DNA of 64,000 nucleotides from an uncultured Clostridia bacterium (GCA_934748015.1 CAKVHF010000002.1:124001-188000), one strand, 5' to 3'; shown: positions 21,201 through 27,654, numbered from the stretch's first letter. Notes: generated by a model from the letters alone, not told the origin. Translations and numbers: made by a program.

Positions 21201-22906
21201 GTGGAAATCTGTCTGGAGCTGATTATTCAGCTGGTGCAATGTTATTGCGTACTGGATCTAATGTTACCAACGCATTGAATTTGCAATTTGAGAATAGTGG
21301 ACAAGTAACTGGCAATAAACTGGCATCTGGTGGATTGTTAATTACAGAGAATAATAGCAAGTCCATAACAGGAACGATCAATATAAGCAATTCTACTAAT
21401 TCTGGTAATATTACGGCGACAAGCCTTGCTGGTGGTATAATGGCATCGTATTATGATCAGAAGAGTGTTAAGATAGGTATAGGATCAACAAGTAACACAA
21501 CAAAGGGTGTTATTAATAGTGGTGATATTTCGGCAGGGTCTGGGTATGGTGCAGGAATATACTCTGTATACGCTGCTCAAAAAGACTCTAGTAATGCTGA
21601 TGTTAGTTGCACTGCAGAAATAATTAATGTTAAAAATCTAGGTTTTATAACAGGTAAGTATGTTGCAGGTATTGTACAAGGCGTATATGAGGCAAATACA
21701 AAATGGTGTATTAATGGTGATGGAACAACTGTTACATTAGAAGATGGAACAACCGCAATCAAAGCTAGTGTAACATCTACAGATGGCGTTGCTAGTGGTA
21801 TAGCAGTGGTTAGACGTGGCATAACAGATCAAGGCAGTGCTAATAATGCAAGCATAACAGCAACCACAGAATCAGATACCACAAAAACCATTGCAACAGG
21901 AATCGTTGCTGTATGTGCTTGGGATAATGGAGTGATCAATCTTAATAGCAGTAGTAATAGTAAACCAGACAGGGTTGACTCAGTAATAACATCTTCTGGT
22001 TATGCTAGTGGTGTAGCATATATCAATGGCGTAACCAATGGTGCTTACACAGCATGTATTTATGCGGCATGTGCCAATTCGCAGGATATAAGCGGAGAGA
22101 TCGCGAGCGGTATACTGGTTGTGGATAGTGATACACTTGGAAACAGAATATTTGATTTTGGAGAAGGTGGCAACACAACCAATAGTGGTTCCGTAACAGG
22201 AACATTGCTTGCTAGCGGAATATCTGGATATGTTCAAGGTGATAAATCAACTAATGGTGATGAATTAACTAATTTGATTACTTTTAATCTAAAACAAGAT
22301 ATAATTAATTATTATAGTGAAGTGACAATAGAAGGAATTACTACTAAGAAAACAATAACAGTAAATCCTAAGTATGGTAACGCTTATGCTGCTGGTATTG
22401 CGGTTGCAATAGGCGGTTTGGTTAACCAAGTAAATGGAAGATTAATAAATTCCAAAGATATTAAAATTCAAGAACCAGAACCTGCGACATCATGTATAGG
22501 TATGGCTGCTGGACTGGTTGTGGCGAAATATTTTAATGTTACTAATGGCACAAATAACTCCAGTGCGCTTGTTGTTGGTGACATGGATGCAATATATGGA
22601 AAAGAAGATGATGATGGTAATCAAACAATTACTCAAGGTGTTTTGCTTGCAGGATGTGTGATTTCTTATGGCAAAGATAATGTTAGTGCTTACAATATTA
22701 AGAATCTTACCAATGATTGTACAGGTGTTGGTGGCGGTCATGCAGGTGAAATAATCAAAGCTGGTATATATATTGTTGGCGGATCTAATTATACAATCTC
22801 TGGCAATAAATATAATGGTACTGGCCTAACTGATGTTAGAGAAAGCCAGACAGGTGTTGACCTATCTCATCTTCCAGATGACTGGTACTTAAGTATTAGA
22901 TTCTAA
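6281..22906 (+). CDS. giant membrane-anchored repeat surface protein (5541 aa)
   Basis: One uninterrupted frame. The ATG at 6281 is chosen over an upstream TTG because GAGGGGAAGG lies immediately before it. A single membrane segment at residues 33-55 is preceded by RTRR, predicting a short cytoplasmic N-terminus and about 5480 residues outside. The extracellular part starts with InlB B-repeat/Flg_new-like motifs (GGYSFVGW near residue 600, RRGYTLVGYD near 845). It continues with long beta-rich modules that each open with a Y..TL-type strand, around nt 13030, 13950, 14395, 14770 and 16320. At about nt 20040 a GTSADNPFIIDD segment starts a GLUG/beta-helix-like region, followed to the end by a dozen or so rungs of the type NSG.I.....A.GI. 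No LPXTG or C-terminal anchor is present. An adhesin or envelope-spanning filament is the likely role (inferred). Confidence 0.8.
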   Translation: MEYESTEAKKLVSLLETSESQEKAYWLSRTRRAIVIWSIVFVLLALSVTFIVLGLSERSRYIDFKLHYIKYDDDEARTDIYSGMEERRATIYDTIDNIAPPDNVEGYDFTGNYYNSSNYEVVVKPESNVKESLTYENSLYMQYELGHYKLTIETGVGSTERFETPEGAVGYNKLMFITPQDLQSSSANNFVGKWLDYNDTKSVTYVGNNLLNMYSLNNAVVARDNSTASGYRVQDYDGKSNNHIYGFKTNIGGKEVQYIITEAYYVNDGEKPGDSGVTIRSTYLVEKKIGGETVLKNFANGYKPVFTKDKQGNETTVPEYEYYNGKYIYKARMENGKPLMIDITSEKDNANAFRMPGKDTVVNVWWEADDRYVVIVDTVDEYSKNVIFGNKDNATILNNYNLSYDTVGGYITDARNNGENNDWTTLLDDYRQYDIDWSNAIVIPKDIGQNNVGTLVSSYVQDYSGKLSQKGTTGNHYYPVSKLGYNRNAWEIYSKDASGNWGWKRVEYDTNINSDINKEVCILIRPVWLVESVRYIYSVDSSSGTKINVNNSLSSYPGYGSASAQTYVAMKSAMVNANDNRYLVNSNANNIEAVPVIARGGYSFVGWQIPSKYEMRYNNSIGVSNMGYADIVSSKGTTEYRNIIIEQPSIACQYVGVESLEWKVVENGDWVKATSSNASNKNLYMGEATIEESGALVYYRFYYFGTYDQLTSDTQVITKIPYGYYVRTMETSSSGEAVWKKATEMRLSPVWEIIDYHITLDYNITTTNDGVEVKSEDELLLKNNNGEYVESAYGVLYGVRDYTKPTDPDDIVKEAINDINVETGFVKVYNIGNSITLPGTAQLYRRGYTLVGYDILEKVNNGNGESVWVKNEEKSKKVSDSLGASNIKINGTDGVVKDLYGDIVFKAIWKQKEYTTETKTTPSKDDTTGNIALLQGTTNIAYSKNDKVINQSTYVALLNGSEFSFVDQSTRRNIQTSKNINANYSYQYHKSSEPVVYVRLNDYFSDSTFNINLQFSNIDCGLIGFDSFEGVITAQDLFNGIKVNNKAELNYTQSITKSVNGRDLVIATVNISIVKDETEGNVEEYYKIVFSNLSCSVKFDLSEINYNLVESNILLNPNYKDANSRIEKIKSTNFVADNWYFLSDNTSYYIGNIVEYNRVHANKIRYVITYDKASQAYRVFDMTGITKENDIYKSIKILDISYFDNALVGGFDDKYLSSAKLQSRLADISLLDRAKLSTALLSGESKESNQYASHNDNGAIKNTTTTYISLQGASYKAKVSVANDSNAYKGLFNRSEIESSYLVTNATNAKAKFTTPGPGSDEYSTKFGTYAKDGETIGFVSKIPSMYINIQLFAEKDGTTNKADDDVKYTILNKNDSALIENITATVGAGTTTYGRMLKFITNSISAYDVVNGELIVNNNDITSTYIDSLDGDKVKSRVISTYIPFTSSFIFKVEFSGKYAQFNSLSDQSEKEKYLKSMFSGLDFKSKNSNAYLVTYDNNYYIVVDLRKYGRLSEENTTYIGKGNSEKNSEKNRDKGEILANRLEIYVSNPQGILNSFNLNFNNYVVGYNLDTTNPALLTTTCGWGNIETKAEGYKNNSNIFEIYGNYAQAKGLYQGKNYEYKITLSAEYINSPISITISYKVGETTYSKTISKGQEVSLNGVDDKGDVAQGLTTTVSFVRLRPDSQEYILTINNVDATLDVSFNNIYRNMYGFSFASDDGKTVDPYLFKENGARATTKSVNDESSTTLINIRVAGKRYITIDNKTGTYSVSDVEQNFTKIEETNGKTALEILQEILLSNSKLITKNVLEKNYLIRLIYVDSADNIQTAYFITQDTENANNNLAIMFIRNTEAVTGYEVKMKVGNGFLNKLTPQSVTSPFSSYCNFNYAAEQCQLKGITDNIALEYSYSYKSNSLTINVGNGDAKTPDKPSYNSTIFTEEGNDNSRAYIIGSDQFSLVRGDKTEEVSELDWFKRLISGKKTTSEGEVSNGLIDIRDFSYSNGSKMNILYGSYLVLALTAKTGYNKTFKLILKDTAGKTLVAITYNADPASDTEGNKIYYEIDKLDDSICSAWDSEKKIQYVAVMLKDKDAINTTVDGSFTLDIVNPINVYSFKDETDSTRMGKGYEFGISYNTDGSRVTDYYKLNEKYEHGAHPMINFVLEKGYTQSDYAIDVYYNSVATTQSLIYKITSKYNTETKKYEPVITSPVTGVVMGCLVLSPKESDTWSGFRFQIGNGLDGATGEIIFKVTQDLKLNKYNLTLNAEKTEGGTLAGGIEIENLDTTKPMIATAIAGTNESFANGKNTYKFTHGNAITLTFRPHANYMKSGYIFTITIGGQVYKVKCIIIREYVVDARSQDVNAILLDENGNETTDTNITLSEEWQDDKAGDAEHMIIKLVIGDTKTTDNISISVGGMTEDTFTIIKSTGQNCPDVEITGATAEDGKYTLATTYTNVNNVLQAVINVKAEHKLKKFEIIENRYGNTAKTTTLFEFSDKQLQSIQNAGGTATPIKETSGNAYNITLSVKYGPIEGVGVNYYQCTFTFTKGLTFDAEFKTHIEMKEYVVTFNNNGIALSNDIVTIIGGAINRKTLDGSSPSLETLTEDDLAGVLTDTGYSIPAGSSLRVAMKINEKYMHAVWDDFKNWTSTEYDVGFGTETDNAIRFYYKSPNTEKVTTIWGSSSSTEDGTNVIVIEIYNVTESKTVETNFQEKSYAMTLNEPNGLTSWTCNPKYADSENNAHTYSQIESGIIKYTATLSEAYSKADLKFNVTYTKIETGETTTESAIVAKNNGDESGVANGTGASIVSVSINDKGEVIVTRYQMAHYDITVTFDAPKINKYSITLQNIADNVDVVEYTPSTDKQVHTYTLYKTDIIADSESPNFSTMGILESQGSGKYRAIIGVFTINTYGKTVYYLDEYNKYAEFTDWAKLLNMGENVQGEDSKKVVLYYEHVIDSQNIEFEFKTKNSDFGFKRLVTDNVDTSGIIKTQNKNILFSVNNGTDVACEEYYNCNIVYAKTFEPLTVSDYNKLSYNGNEGNELPSQDHSSEIGGLSVYDEKDSLLDVYNKSDGTYSLVSEYFKYSKVEFNLGAQYVDALTEEINGTKYLKSEFIKVDCGVLGTFMLHQDGEELINNKYYRYIAEFSYWTGAKITINESLLTPALYNYMLDYIASSSDEVTSCSNVNYVGYADQSVSYNELSSGEIEVVAKVKVWYYDSNKTKKMFQLAEIKVTFSGINTSYMLNNEGELNPINFGSNIKVPYGTKITVQINVLNEGAWQNFDQFNGNTLYQDRSYQIAGSPKGSWSDGSQNVTTTQFTSKTISVDDVEKQCTSNIYMIESITEDITKEFALNLHRNYYTINIPNSLAGKVSLEKDNIIEDCVHQPVSSADTLVFGYADAPKLLLDKQVSISNADYATYNKSDSGLRSGLFQLIAEDDGSSGSETIDSNNCTLDGEKYKVFVGLGNRNYSLQDNRLPANRYALTFEAKNGYEGTRKLVLTNNGTKAVTLTFYDGTAYDSAESGSITINSGLSATINIDNIVSSTAGKLYFAVTGGVVFGREFANITANIVQTFSAKYEQALGKYGVGDASNISLGEFGGKLNVSDISNTPIKRSMTVDIQVDYEKDYYFSALGINEYTTYIDTKNMSIIEGADANAISGYKLTLKDGVSTIIKLQAGDNYSRATEFVMYHKNTDDTIGTEYTISYDSDNKRWDFKTRDNQYPAYYGLDVKDKEWKWYSGTQSTLINEGNYFDSVYFTIYSITMSQNSNGNNIFEMKIALNSNFNGKTINIEIEDSQINQETLQFKADNSNDKLDHVDKMFSKIELMVWNSVGLVGNTSYGDGGSSVSDFFTTSSFTLPVDATISLHLTLAKGYYNIDKLTINGIVDAIAGDYDGNFTIGSVDYSKESHTLVYTFSNIKNFTFTFAQDLRDSYIFGVSSNDFNAYASGISTTCSKDDKYELNIINVSDKPHGNYFELVIFHTSYIAFSFTIDKSYTLSSVALSSVNETSLTSKGDGIMGCTIGSWDVSYNTVDNEVTISGAVKKGETFNIVFKKRTTEFTLNYLDSNYGIQRQQGITITYGQTIYDAISSIIPNTIGLKYIGFTINGKVGEGKTSFARAKDSNGNLIYYEYTLANFIQKAGLFAGNQEDFAFDSNQTSSKGYLSIISPTFKINNEDADNKLFDQLNGAEVGIIYSYEENAITLNYGKNSGIQDKVIKYTFGNPVNAYYLSNTNISVNEEDGTFNVAGNSDSLAFAENNAFKYIEGFQGQGQKGTYTWTRFKDKNNHILFKFGGSYAEMLQALNDIVSKNGTITITSIFEDILLSINFNNGSETLEIADVIDNQVGQERTLITSSGISYQTEYILNNNEYFYYAFGANGTKLYIGKSSGKDVLGNNANLDNIGPEYFIDYLYTRLRLGETNNNKLINDYKINDNIYWKKYSNTTTNTLNTMLTEYWTTIYSNMDLTIMKYDITIDVEMGNPIEVIFDVSEYAALSEFDSDKGDLKFTFYSGSQDVYALIRQYINDESKDQDKRNILANYFMIPDGKGGYINGNAGKASTIYCDYAVIGTTQGSGHEYLSGDTLNIDGAIANGISKITLRIDNPRGTSADNPFIIDDAYSWKKILYNNMSDNNMSGGKYFIQTADLNLTELSRSQQNGTFTGHYLGGTIDGRSVKLIRTAQDSETSDDIYPIFSSITGDSSVENVEIVGDVTNPIYHPDKNIKGDSWGSLAGKIGEGSTISKITTSGGINLNIYATCYGNIGSVVGKWDYKVSSTLFSSCIDSLTANNAIYVLNVGVKYLGGVVGLLNIVSSDEGLTFKDIVNNGTITTENVSEGDLTLRTAGVANIVLNKGSDLTFDNVANNGNDGKLMSISTQKGTVGGIANIEVLATDSSTIHFDKMVNNVNIVADCGSLSSSAIVAGVMTIVGNDNSGKTIITYDSVSNNGSITVNSNSINKAAIAGGILLQNAKIEVDEFNQTNSSKIKNSGNLSGADYSAGAMLLRTGSNVTNALNLQFENSGQVTGNKLASGGLLITENNSKSITGTINISNSTNSGNITATSLAGGIMASYYDQKSVKIGIGSTSNTTKGVINSGDISAGSGYGAGIYSVYAAQKDSSNADVSCTAEIINVKNLGFITGKYVAGIVQGVYEANTKWCINGDGTTVTLEDGTTAIKASVTSTDGVASGIAVVRRGITDQGSANNASITATTESDTTKTIATGIVAVCAWDNGVINLNSSSNSKPDRVDSVITSSGYASGVAYINGVTNGAYTACIYAACANSQDISGEIASGILVVDSDTLGNRIFDFGEGGNTTNSGSVTGTLLASGISGYVQGDKSTNGDELTNLITFNLKQDIINYYSEVTIEGITTKKTITVNPKYGNAYAAGIAVAIGGLVNQVNGRLINSKDIKIQEPEPATSCIGMAAGLVVAKYFNVTNGTNNSSALVVGDMDAIYGKEDDDGNQTITQGVLLAGCVISYGKDNVSAYNIKNLTNDCTGVGGGHAGEIIKAGIYIVGGSNYTISGNKYNGTGLTDVRESQTGVDLSHLPDDWYLSIRF

Positions 22907-23030
22907 GCAAATTGCTGATATGTTATGATGTACATATATGGTAAACATATTGTTGATATATTATGGCATGCACATTGCGGTAAGCATTATGATTTTATCT
23001 AAGTATGGCATTTTGCACATATAACAGTCA

Positions 23031-23065
23031 AAAAAAACGGATATTCATGCGATATCCGTTTTTTT
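23031..23065 (+). terminator. intrinsic terminator after the giant gene
   Basis: The stem AAAAAAACGGATAT / ATATCCGTTTTTTT with a 7-nt loop is perfect over 14 bp and ends in seven T. It lies 125 bp after the stop codon and could also work from the other strand. Confidence 0.88.
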
Positions 23066-23230
23066 GGTCTTTTAGGTATAGTGGATTTTTTGGTGGTTTA
23101 ATCTTATAGATATTATTATTGGAAGTTGTCGGCAATGACACAAAGTAGCATTTGTCAGTATCTGATGTTTATTTGATCAGTGATGCTGTTAGCAAAACGG
23201 ATTTGTATTTTGCAAAAATAGCAAAAAATT

Positions 23231-23341
23231 AGGAAAAGTGTATTTTTTGACATGCTAAAACATAGGAAAAGTGTATATTTTGGCATGTTAAAATATAGGA
23301 AAAGTGTAAAATATGCTTGTGTTTTTTATAGGAAAAGTGTA
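23231..23341 (+). repeat. four direct repeats AGGAAAAGTGTA at exact 33-bp period
   Basis: The 12-mer AGGAAAAGTGTA occurs four times without mismatch, starting at 23231, 23264, 23297 and 23330, always 33 bp apart. The first two 33-bp units are similar along their whole length. The array ends 23 bp before the ATG of the AAA ATPase. Because 33 is a multiple of three, the units also translate in one frame as 11-residue repeats beginning RKSV. That frame has an ATG at 23252 and a TAA at 23351-23353. It has no ribosome site, so regulator-binding or leader-RNA repeats are as likely as a leader peptide. Apart from this array and the terminator, 22907-23364 holds nothing recognisable. Confidence 0.92.
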
Positions 23342-23364
23342 ATATTGGTGTAAGGAGATGAAAT

Positions 23365-24693
23365 ATGTTATATAGAAAAATTCAAGAAAAAATAAAAAAC
23401 TATTTGTTATCAGATAGTAACAAAATTATGATTGTTGACGGAGCTAGACAAATTGGAAAATCATTTATAATCAGGTATGTGGGAAGTGAACTTTTGAAAG
23501 AAAAGTTTGTTAATTATATCGAAATTAACTTTGTTGAAGATAGTCTAGGGGACAATTTGTTTGCAAATATTAAGACCAAAGAGGATTTCTATCTACAACT
23601 TAGTATGATTGCTGGCGACAAAATGCAAGATAAAGAAAACACTCTTGTATTTATTGATGAAATTCAAGAATATCCACAGTTTTTAACAATGTTAAAATTT
23701 TTGAAGCAAGATGATAGATTTACTTATATTTGTAGTGGGTCACTATTGGGTGTTACACTTGCCAAAACGCCATCAATTCCTGTCGGAAGTATTGATGTCG
23801 TTCATATGTTTCCACTTGATTTTGAAGAATTTTTGTTGGCTAGTGGCTTTAATGATTTTGCCATTAGTTCTTTGAAATCTAAATTTGACAAAAAAGAGAG
23901 CTTGGAAGTAAATATTCACGATAAAGTGTTAGATTTGTTCAAGAAATACTTGCTTATTGGTGGACTTCCTGATGCTGTTAATAGTTTTGTTAATAACCAA
24001 AATATTGTTGAGGTAAGAAAAATTCAATCAGATATAAGCAATTACTATGGTGATGATGCAAGCAAATACGACAAGGAACACAAATTAAAGATTAAACGTA
24101 TTTACGATTTAATTCCGTCTAGTCTAGAAAATAAAAAGAAAAGGATAGTAGTAAAAGATATTGAAGAATTGAAAGGTAAGAGATATTCTAACTATCAGGA
24201 TGAATTTGATTACTTAATCAATTCTGGCATTGCGTTAGAGGTGCGAGCGTTATCCACTCCAGTGTTTCCTCTTATTGAGTCAAGTGGCAAAAATTTACTA
24301 AAATTATATTTGAATGATGTGGGGATTTTGACAAACATATTGTATAAAAACAACATTACTGCAATTATGAACGATGAAAAAAGTATAAATCTAGGGACTG
24401 TCTATGAATCTGTTGTTGCCAGTGAGTTAAAAGCACATGGTTATAATCTGTTTTACTACGACAACAAGGCTAATGGTGAAGTTGATTTTCTTATTGACGA
24501 TTATGACAATCTTGCTGTTCTGCCACTTGAGATCAAGTCTGGCAAAGATTATACAATTCATAGTGCAATAAACAAATTTTTGTCAAACAAAGATTATAAT
24601 GTTAAAAAAGGATATGTCCTATCAAACGAAAGAAAAGTAATGGAAATAGATAATATAATCTACATGCCAATCTACTATATAATGTTCTTTTAA
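23365..24693 (+). CDS. AAA ATPase with DUF4143 C-terminal domain
   Basis: A 442-residue member of the widespread ATP-binding protein/DUF4143 family. It has a Walker A GARQIGKS (26-33), Walker B LVFIDE (94-99), a sensor-like YICSGS (121-126), and a C-terminal domain. Within that domain EVDFLI (371-376) and LEIKSGK (387-393) form a PD-(D/E)XK-like pattern. The start follows AAGGAGATG at 23352-23360. Its codons are richer in A/T-ending choices than the surrounding genes, consistent with transfer (impression, not measured). The family is often patchy and horizontally acquired and its biological role is unclear. The 33-bp repeats immediately upstream are probably linked to its expression or mobility. 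Confidence 0.9.
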   Translation: MLYRKIQEKIKNYLLSDSNKIMIVDGARQIGKSFIIRYVGSELLKEKFVNYIEINFVEDSLGDNLFANIKTKEDFYLQLSMIAGDKMQDKENTLVFIDEIQEYPQFLTMLKFLKQDDRFTYICSGSLLGVTLAKTPSIPVGSIDVVHMFPLDFEEFLLASGFNDFAISSLKSKFDKKESLEVNIHDKVLDLFKKYLLIGGLPDAVNSFVNNQNIVEVRKIQSDISNYYGDDASKYDKEHKLKIKRIYDLIPSSLENKKKRIVVKDIEELKGKRYSNYQDEFDYLINSGIALEVRALSTPVFPLIESSGKNLLKLYLNDVGILTNILYKNNITAIMNDEKSINLGTVYESVVASELKAHGYNLFYYDNKANGEVDFLIDDYDNLAVLPLEIKSGKDYTIHSAINKFLSNKDYNVKKGYVLSNERKVMEIDNIIYMPIYYIMFF

Positions 24694-24775
24694 GTGTAAC
24701 TAGGTATATATTTTTGGATGTGATATAAGTTATATTTAATTATTTTGTGTTATTTAACAACACTTTAGATATTGT

Positions 24776-24804
24776 TTGTTAATATTTGATATTTTTGGTA
24801 AAAT
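24776..24804 (+). promoter_or_regulatory. promoter of the ABC-FtsX gene
   Basis: TTGTTA (24776-24781), a 17-bp spacer and TAAAAT (24799-24804) lie 26 bp before the ATG at 24831. Confidence 0.6.
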
Positions 24805-24830
24805 ATCTATTGTAACAAGGGGTCAAGAAT

Positions 24831-27497
24831 ATGATTACATTAAAGAATGTATCGAAAAACATCGTCAGAGATGGCGTAGAGAAAAATGTTCTTAATAATA
24901 TCAATATCCAACTAGGTGATACAGGGCTAGTTGTTGTTCGTGGCGGGAACAATAGTGGTAAGACATATCTACTAAGGATACTATCGCAAGTAGACAACAT
25001 CACCAGTGGCAATCTATTTGTGGACGGTGTTGATCTAGGACTACTTGGCGAGAAAGAACTGGAGAATTATCGTACTCACTATGTTGGCTCGGTTATGAAT
25101 GATAACGAGATGATGGAAAACATAACCATTGAAGAAAACATTCGTCTGGGTACTGCTTTTGGCAGGGTTAAACCTAAGAAAGAAGTAATGCAGATGCTAT
25201 ATGACAATCTGGAACTAACTAGTGTTGTTAAGGAAAAGGCAAAGAATTGCACCCCAACACAAAGGATATGTGCTGAGATAGGACGATTGATGATCAAGAG
25301 CCCTAGGGTGTTGGTATTTGATGATTTCGAAGATACACTACAAGCAGACACAATGCTAAGGGTGTGGAGATTGCTGAAAGAGATCAGTCATACACACTTG
25401 GTGGTTATTGTATCCGATAGTCAACCATATATATCTAAGTTTGCCGATCGTGTAATATCTATGGCAGACGGCAAGGTTGTGTCCGATACTGGCAGTGACA
25501 AGAGGGTAAGCAACGAAACGCCCGCTAAAGAGATTTTGGACAAATCAATATTTCTTAAAAAGCACAGATTTACGCTATCCAGCACCAATACTCTTGTAAG
25601 GCAAGTGGTATCCAGCAACTGGAAGAAGATGTTGACAACCCTAATACTTATGATGATAGTCGCAATTGGTTTTGTGGCAAGTAGTGCACTTAGTGTATTT
25701 AATATGTCACAGACGCTGGCAAAATCCAGTGTGACCAAGGGTGAGAGTTATATAGAATTTTACAAAGGGAATATTAATAACAGAAAATCACTTAACTACG
25801 ACACAAGTGTGGGTGATACGGTAATAGCAGACTTGCAAGCCAAGGGATTGAGTTTCTTGATGGCTAAGCACGAAGTTAATTGGAGCACCAACATTGGCAA
25901 TGGCATGGTTGTTCGATCGCTTATAACCAATAGCCAGAACTTGAAAGTAGGTGACACCAACAAGTTTGGTCAAGAACTATTGGCAGGTAAGTATACAGGA
26001 ACTGCTGCTGTAAGCAACGATGAGGCGCATGGCACTAATGTTGTTATATCTGACTATATGGCAGAGGTTATTATCCAGAATGGCATAATTGGTGGATTTG
26101 CTTCCAGCCAAAATGTTTCGGGTAATTTCAGAAACTTAGACCTATACAATGCGTTGTGCAGTGCAGATCAGAGCAGTGTTAACTTCAAGATGAATGGCAC
26201 TGAGTATCATATTGTGGGCATCTACAAGACCGATTTCGACAAGTATGTAGATAAGGCACTTACACCTAACAAGGACACCAAGGCAATCTTTGATTACAAT
26301 CTAGACAATATCTATTCGGTTATCCATGTTAACACACATTTCTATACTATCAATCCTAGAAGAATAGCATACATGACCATGAATAGTGACGATATCACTT
26401 CGGGCACACTTGTAAGCAATACTTTTGGCAAGATTATCCCAACTGCAACCAATGTTAACATCTACAATGGTGCTAAAGGTTATGCAGTTAACTATATCGG
26501 TGATGTTTTGACCAAAACAGATACCAGAAGGGTTGATAACAGAACCATATATGTATCAGCAGACATTATGCATATTATATACAGCAAGTATCACTCCGAT
26601 TGCCCAACAATAGAGAGTTTCTTGACCAAGTATGGTGGTAGTGGCAAGACTGCTACTGCGGGCAGTGTTATAGACAATGCTACTTTGCTTACTGTTAAGC
26701 TTGGTGGCGACAAAGAATATAGAATTGCCGGATTTGTCAACAATGCAAGTCTTGCAAATAGTATCTTTGTAACAGGCAAGCCAGTTAGTGCTCATGTAGA
26801 CAATTCGCTTAGATCAGAATTTGAATATCTATACATTGCACGCAACATTGCAACCAATGGCGTAGTGCTACCCGTTAAACCTTTTACCACATCAGAGGTT
26901 AAGACTATTATTGACACAATGGTGGGCGAGGGGTACTCGGTTAATATGCTAGCAAGCGAGGCTATAAGCAAGGTTGGTGGAACTGTTGAAAGTCTAAGAT
27001 TAGTATTTATATTAGTATCTATCGCACTTAGTGTTGTTATGGCACTTATGATCCTTAGATACATCAAAAGGCTATTTATGGACAACACCAAGACTTGGGG
27101 ACTTGTTAGAGCGTTTGGTTGCACCAAGGTCAATCTAAATGCTACAATTGCTATTATTGCAATGATAAGTGTGTTTATCGCTAGTGCAATCGGTGTATTA
27201 TTTGGCTGGTTGATCACACTTCTTGGCAATGCAATCATGCTATCCAGTTTTGGTTATGCGGTAAGTATATTTAGCATTAACGGATTGATTATTGCGATAT
27301 TTGCGGTATTGATGATTGCGGTTGCTGGCATACTTGTGCCTTACACATGTGTGGATTTCCAAAATCTTCAACCTCTATACATGATTAAGTATGATAAGCT
27401 TGTATTTAACAAAAAGGTTATGAAATTGGACAATCAAGAACAAACAAAAGAGGATAATGTTGCAACCGATCAAAACACTAGCAATGACGATAAATAA
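24831..27497 (+). CDS. fused ABC ATPase-FtsX/MacB-type permease with degenerate ATPase motifs
   Basis: An 888-residue single-chain protein. Residues 1-220 are an ABC nucleotide-binding domain. One membrane segment (about 264-290) leads into a large external domain (about 300-700). The C-terminus is a three-segment FtsX permease unit containing LVRAFGCTKVNLNATIA. This is the MacB/LolCDE-type layout used for mechanotransmission or for lipoprotein and peptide handling. Walker A is intact (GGNNSGKT, 38-45). The Q-loop reads SVMN (no Gln), the signature is CTPTQ (140-144) instead of LSGGQ, Walker B ends D164-D165 where the catalytic Glu is expected, and the H-loop His is replaced in VSDSQ (D196). 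ATP may be bound but hydrolysis is doubtful. The start has a weak AAGGGG site. Confidence 0.85.
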   Translation: MITLKNVSKNIVRDGVEKNVLNNINIQLGDTGLVVVRGGNNSGKTYLLRILSQVDNITSGNLFVDGVDLGLLGEKELENYRTHYVGSVMNDNEMMENITIEENIRLGTAFGRVKPKKEVMQMLYDNLELTSVVKEKAKNCTPTQRICAEIGRLMIKSPRVLVFDDFEDTLQADTMLRVWRLLKEISHTHLVVIVSDSQPYISKFADRVISMADGKVVSDTGSDKRVSNETPAKEILDKSIFLKKHRFTLSSTNTLVRQVVSSNWKKMLTTLILMMIVAIGFVASSALSVFNMSQTLAKSSVTKGESYIEFYKGNINNRKSLNYDTSVGDTVIADLQAKGLSFLMAKHEVNWSTNIGNGMVVRSLITNSQNLKVGDTNKFGQELLAGKYTGTAAVSNDEAHGTNVVISDYMAEVIIQNGIIGGFASSQNVSGNFRNLDLYNALCSADQSSVNFKMNGTEYHIVGIYKTDFDKYVDKALTPNKDTKAIFDYNLDNIYSVIHVNTHFYTINPRRIAYMTMNSDDITSGTLVSNTFGKIIPTATNVNIYNGAKGYAVNYIGDVLTKTDTRRVDNRTIYVSADIMHIIYSKYHSDCPTIESFLTKYGGSGKTATAGSVIDNATLLTVKLGGDKEYRIAGFVNNASLANSIFVTGKPVSAHVDNSLRSEFEYLYIARNIATNGVVLPVKPFTTSEVKTIIDTMVGEGYSVNMLASEAISKVGGTVESLRLVFILVSIALSVVMALMILRYIKRLFMDNTKTWGLVRAFGCTKVNLNATIAIIAMISVFIASAIGVLFGWLITLLGNAIMLSSFGYAVSIFSINGLIIAIFAVLMIAVAGILVPYTCVDFQNLQPLYMIKYDKLVFNKKVMKLDNQEQTKEDNVATDQNTSNDDK

Positions 27498-27604
27498 GAC
27501 AAAGTAAAGTAGAATATTGCACCCCCATGCATGCAACGTGGGTTGTAGGCGGTAGCATAATAACATTTTTAGCAAAAATTTAATAAATAAGTTATCAAAA
27601 AATA

Positions 27605-27633
27605 TTGACATGTGGGATGTATAATGATATAAT
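27605..27633 (+). promoter_or_regulatory. consensus promoter of rplJ-rplL
   Basis: TTGACA (27605-27610), an exact 17-bp spacer and TATAAT (27628-27633). This is a perfect sigma-A consensus, as expected for ribosomal protein genes. Confidence 0.92.
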
Positions 27634-27654
27634 CTCACTTGTAAAAATTGAATA

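Noticed and set aside
23231..23341. Possible CRISPR-like array
   Set aside because: Only a 12-bp core is repeated, the intervening segments of units 1 and 2 are themselves similar, and no cas genes are near. Treated as direct repeats instead.
26792..27238. Minus-strand open frame inside the FtsX part of the ABC gene
   Set aside because: Hydrophobic translation mirrors the membrane segments of the real gene; no ribosome site.
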